DNA of 33,564 bases from Candidatus Omnitrophota bacterium (GTDB lineage: Bacteria; Omnitrophota; Koll11; Duberdicusellales; 4484-171). This document shows, piece by piece, positions 31,197-33,564 of the stretch. The stretch spans positions 1 to 33,564 of the forward strand of contig JAUYCY010000049.1 of the NCBI GenBank assembly GCA_030692055.1, in the 5' to 3' direction. The position numbers and the translations under genes were made by a program. Each line of letters opens with the position of its first letter. Position 1 is the first letter of the stretch. The notes below the pieces were generated by a model. The model had not been told where the DNA came from, did no database searches, and saw only the letters and a list, made by a program, of their open reading frames with translations.

Positions 31197-32021
31197 TTAA
31201 TCTTGTTTGTCCTGCCTAAATTTCATATCTTTATCCAACACTATGCCCTGCTCTGTATGCTTTTGCATCCAGTACCTTAACTCATTCAAAGATTTATAAA
31301 AATCAAATATGGTGACTTTTCTTTCTCGGGAATATTCATTATATAAATTTTTACTGGCGATTTTAGCGTAGATATAGCCGAATAAAATACCTATCACAAC
31401 ACCCGAAGCAATAATAATAAAATAAAAATTATGAACCATTTTTTTCAACATATCCTTTACCGCTTCAGGAAAAGGCGGAGACTGATAGTATCTGCACACT
31501 TCTTTATCTACACATTCTTTTATATCTTTAAGATCTTTTAGCCTTTCGCCTATTTCTTCTTTAAAGGAAGTAGCTTTTTTTTGCTTTACCTCTTCCAAAG
31601 TTAATTCCCCGCTAAAAAGCTGATTCATATATTCAGAGTAAGGCAAAATTTTCAAACGGCTGTTTTCAATATGCCTGACTAAATGCCTGACATAATCCAA
31701 ATCAAAAGGCTTGGTGATGTAGTCAAAAACCCCTAATTCTGTTGCCTCTTTAACTGAAACCATGTCGCCAAAAGCAGTCATTACGACAAAATTTATTTCT
31801 GCTTTACTTTTCTTCATCTGCCTTATTGCTTCTATCCCCCCGATCCCCGGCAGGCGTAAATCCATAAAAACCAAATCTACTACTTCTTTATTAACTACTT
31901 CTAAAGCTTCTTCTGCACTAGCAGCAGTTAAGGTGTTGTAACCTTCGGCAGTAAATACTTTTGAAAGAAGCCTTGCGATAGCAATTTCATCATCAATGAT
32001 AAGTATCGTTATTTTTACCAT
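31197..32021 (-). CDS. Response regulator receiver domain with C-terminal membrane helix
   Basis: Residues 1-120 of this 274-residue protein are a CheY-like receiver domain: acidic pocket D10/D11 in LIIDDE, phosphoacceptor D54 in VFMDLRLPG, T82 and K104 in YITKPF. Residues 130-195 are charged and helical. A hydrophobic helix at 199-219 (FYFIIIASGVVIGILFGYIYA) follows, and a tail of about 55 residues ends the protein. There is no DNA-binding or enzymatic output domain. The ATG at 32021 has GAGAGG upstream, and a TTG three bases earlier is less likely. It follows a histidine kinase gene, which is its probable partner. Confidence 0.88.
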   Translation of the reverse strand: MVKITILIIDDEIAIARLLSKVFTAEGYNTLTAASAEEALEVVNKEVVDLVFMDLRLPGIGGIEAIRQMKKSKAEINFVVMTAFGDMVSVKEATELGVFDYITKPFDLDYVRHLVRHIENSRLKILPYSEYMNQLFSGELTLEEVKQKKATSFKEEIGERLKDLKDIKECVDKEVCRYYQSPPFPEAVKDMLKKMVHNFYFIIIASGVVIGILFGYIYAKIASKNLYNEYSRERKVTIFDFYKSLNELRYWMQKHTEQGIVLDKDMKFRQDKQD

Positions 32022-32043
32022 CAATATCCTCTCTTCCTAAAAA

Positions 32044-33288
32044 CTATTTTGAGGCCTTAATAACTGGCAATCTAATAATAAATGTAGCCCCTTTTCCTAA
32101 GGATGATCTTGCTTGTATCGTTCCATTATGTGAATTAATAATGCGCTTACAGATAGCTAGGCCTAGGCCTAAACCTTGGGGCCGGCGGGTACTAAAAAAT
32201 GGGGTAAATATCTTGTCGATGATATGTTCCGCGATGCCTTTTCCTGTATCTGCAAATATTACTTCTACCAAACCCTCTGAGTCTATATTATTCGTTTCTA
32301 TGGTCAGTGTCCCGCCATGGGGCATGGCAGACTTAGCGTTGAATATTATATTTAAAAAAACTTCCCTGAGCTCATCTAAGCCAACGACTACATTTGGTAA
32401 ATTAGGCTTTAGACTCAAAATAATCTTAACACCTTGCTTGTCAAGCTGTGTTCTAGTCAGCTCAATTATTTGCTGCACAATATCGTTAACATTAACAATC
32501 TCCTCCTTTTGTTCTGAAGGGCAGCAATATTTAAAGAGGCGTGCGATTATTCGAGAGGAAAGTTCAGCTGCTTCTTTTATGTCTTTAATTTCTTCCCAAC
32601 CAAAACTACCTTTCTGCATATGTTCCGTGAGGTATTGCACATTGCCGACTATTGTTGCCAAGGGATTATTTATTTCATGCGCTATGCCTGCAGAAAATTG
32701 CCCTAACGCAGCCATTTTCTCTCTTTCTATCAATTGCTGCTGCATAAGCCTAGATTCCTCATGAGCCTGCCTTGTCTCTTCGTATAGCCTTACGCTCCAT
32801 ATAGATATCGCAGCTTGATTAGCTAAGAGCGAAAGCACCTTCAAATCAGACTCACAAAACAAATTCCCTGAAGATACATTATTTAAATTAAGAACCCCTA
32901 TGACTCTATTTTCTACCTTTAACGGCACAGAGATGGATGATTTTACCTCTTTTTTTTCATCTAAATGGCAAAAGCGCGAGTCATTTTTTAAACCGCCGAT
33001 TAAAAGTAGAGGCTTGCCTTCTTTGGCTACCCATCCTGAAATATGCTCTCCAAGTTTAACTTCTATCTTTTCGGCAATTTCTTCGCTTAAACCCCGGGAT
33101 ACTTTTATTTTTAAAGTTCTGCTTTGCTCCTCAAGTAGCATCAATGAACCCGTGTCTGCTCTTAGTAATTCGAGCGAGGTATCCAATATTTGCTTTAGCA
33201 ACCTACGTAAGTTAAAAGCGCTTAACATCCTTGTAGTAATGCTAAGAAGTTCAGTTATATATTTTAGCTCTTGTTCTTCTATCTGCAT
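32044..33288 (-). CDS. GAF-domain sensor histidine kinase
   Basis: The 414-residue cytoplasmic kinase has a GAF domain at about 15-165 (ISGWVAKEGKPLLL, SSISVPLKVENRVIGVLNL). A dimerisation helix carries phosphoacceptor H204 in GIAHEINNPL, and the HATPase follows with the N-box (N317), DTGKGI at 347-352, FTPFFST at 361-367 and GLGLGLAIC at 372-380. It is of the NtrB-like type with no membrane helix. A longer frame to 33408 would translate part of the REP-like repeat. The ATG at 33288 has GAGGA at 33296-33300, so it is chosen. The response regulator gene follows after 22 bases. Confidence 0.93.
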   Translation of the reverse strand: MQIEEQELKYITELLSITTRMLSAFNLRRLLKQILDTSLELLRADTGSLMLLEEQSRTLKIKVSRGLSEEIAEKIEVKLGEHISGWVAKEGKPLLLIGGLKNDSRFCHLDEKKEVKSSISVPLKVENRVIGVLNLNNVSSGNLFCESDLKVLSLLANQAAISIWSVRLYEETRQAHEESRLMQQQLIEREKMAALGQFSAGIAHEINNPLATIVGNVQYLTEHMQKGSFGWEEIKDIKEAAELSSRIIARLFKYCCPSEQKEEIVNVNDIVQQIIELTRTQLDKQGVKIILSLKPNLPNVVVGLDELREVFLNIIFNAKSAMPHGGTLTIETNNIDSEGLVEVIFADTGKGIAEHIIDKIFTPFFSTRRPQGLGLGLAICKRIINSHNGTIQARSSLGKGATFIIRLPVIKASK

Positions 33289-33333
33289 AAATCTGTCCTC
33301 ATTTATCTGATAAGTAAAATTTATTCTCGGGCT

Positions 33334-33422
33334 TTTATTCTCTCTCGGCGAATACCCCGTGGCTTGCCACGGGGATGAAGCCGAAATCGTAAACGTAGTT
33401 GACCTCATTCCAAGGCAATGAA
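33334..33422. repeat. REP-like repeat, inverted copy of the left window edge
   Basis: It is a perfect 89-base inverted copy of 53-141, with the hairpin CCCCGTGGC/GCCACGGGG at 33355-33374. It lies upstream of the histidine kinase and ends exactly where MITE-like copy 4 begins. Confidence 0.85.
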
Positions 33423-33562
33423 GGGACTGTCGCGAAACACGTCAGTCCCTGATTACAACGATTAATTCGTGATTACAATGATTGAAAATATTAGTGTTTT
33501 AATCGCTGTAATCTTTTCTTAATCTATGGAATCAGGCGCTGGTGCTATTATGCGACAGCGCC
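33423..33562. mobile_element. MITE-like element, copy 4, inserted in a REP-like repeat
   Basis: The element starts GGGACTGTCGC and ends with the inverse of GGCGCTGTCGC. The boxes are GATTACAACGATT, GATTACAATGATT, AATCGCTGTAATC and AATCTATGGAATC. The left flank is ATGAA and the window ends with AT after the element, consistent with the first two bases of a duplicated ATGAA. The uninterrupted form of the same site is present near position 44-60. Confidence 0.82.
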
Positions 33563-33564
33563 AT

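Noticed and set aside
33289..33408. Longer N-terminus of the histidine kinase
   Set aside because: Those codons translate part of a REP-like repeat. The ATG at 33288 has its own GAGGA site.

Overview
The window is one 33.6 kb stretch of a bacterial surface-polysaccharide locus. Every convincing gene is on the minus strand, so biological order runs from high to low coordinates. A Wzz-type chain-length protein, a BY-type tyrosine kinase and a Wzm/Wzt ABC exporter point to a bacterium that exports O-antigen or capsule-like glycan. Gene density, short overlaps and large numbers of palindromic repeats resemble uncultured lineages such as Omnitrophota, but the taxonomic placement is only an impression. 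Both window ends lie inside repeats, which suggests a complete contig that broke at repeats.

In order of transcription: (1) Signalling module, 33.3-28.6 kb: a GAF histidine kinase, a response regulator with a C-terminal membrane helix, a small single-pass membrane protein, and a large protein joining AlbA_2 and GHKL-like domains through a membrane helix to TPR repeats. (2) Assembly and export, 28.6-24.3 kb: Wzz-like protein, tyrosine kinase, Wzm, Wzt. (3) Sugar building, 24.1-13.9 kb: DegT aminotransferase, RfbF, RfbG, a NeuB-cupin fusion, a HAD protein with a probable CTG start, a GxxExxY protein, a ThDP (TPP) enzyme, an SDR reductase/epimerase and a C-methyltransferase. (4) Decoration and transfer, 13.9-0.2 kb: FkbM methyltransferase, GT2, two radical SAM enzymes, RfbH carrying an intein, a CgeB-like glycosyltransferase, a methyltransferase, a GT8/GT-A-like protein, a fused double GT-B protein, another GT2 and a decayed glycosyltransferase.

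RfbF, RfbG and RfbH together indicate a CDP-3,6-dideoxyhexose. The ThDP enzyme next to an SDR fits the YerE/YerF step that adds a two-carbon branch at C4, so a yersiniose-type branched sugar is a reasonable inference. The E3 reductase (RfbI/AscD) that normally works with RfbH is not in the window.

Two repeat families are prominent. One is a 140-141 bp MITE-like element with 11-bp terminal inverted repeats, 5-bp target duplications and a nested-hairpin core (four copies plus one bare core). The other is a composite REP-like element with outer arms and inner hairpins (six loci). One REP-like element has joined two glycosyltransferases in frame. The best single discovery is the 379-residue LAGLIDADG intein inserted exactly at the iron-sulfur motif of RfbH.
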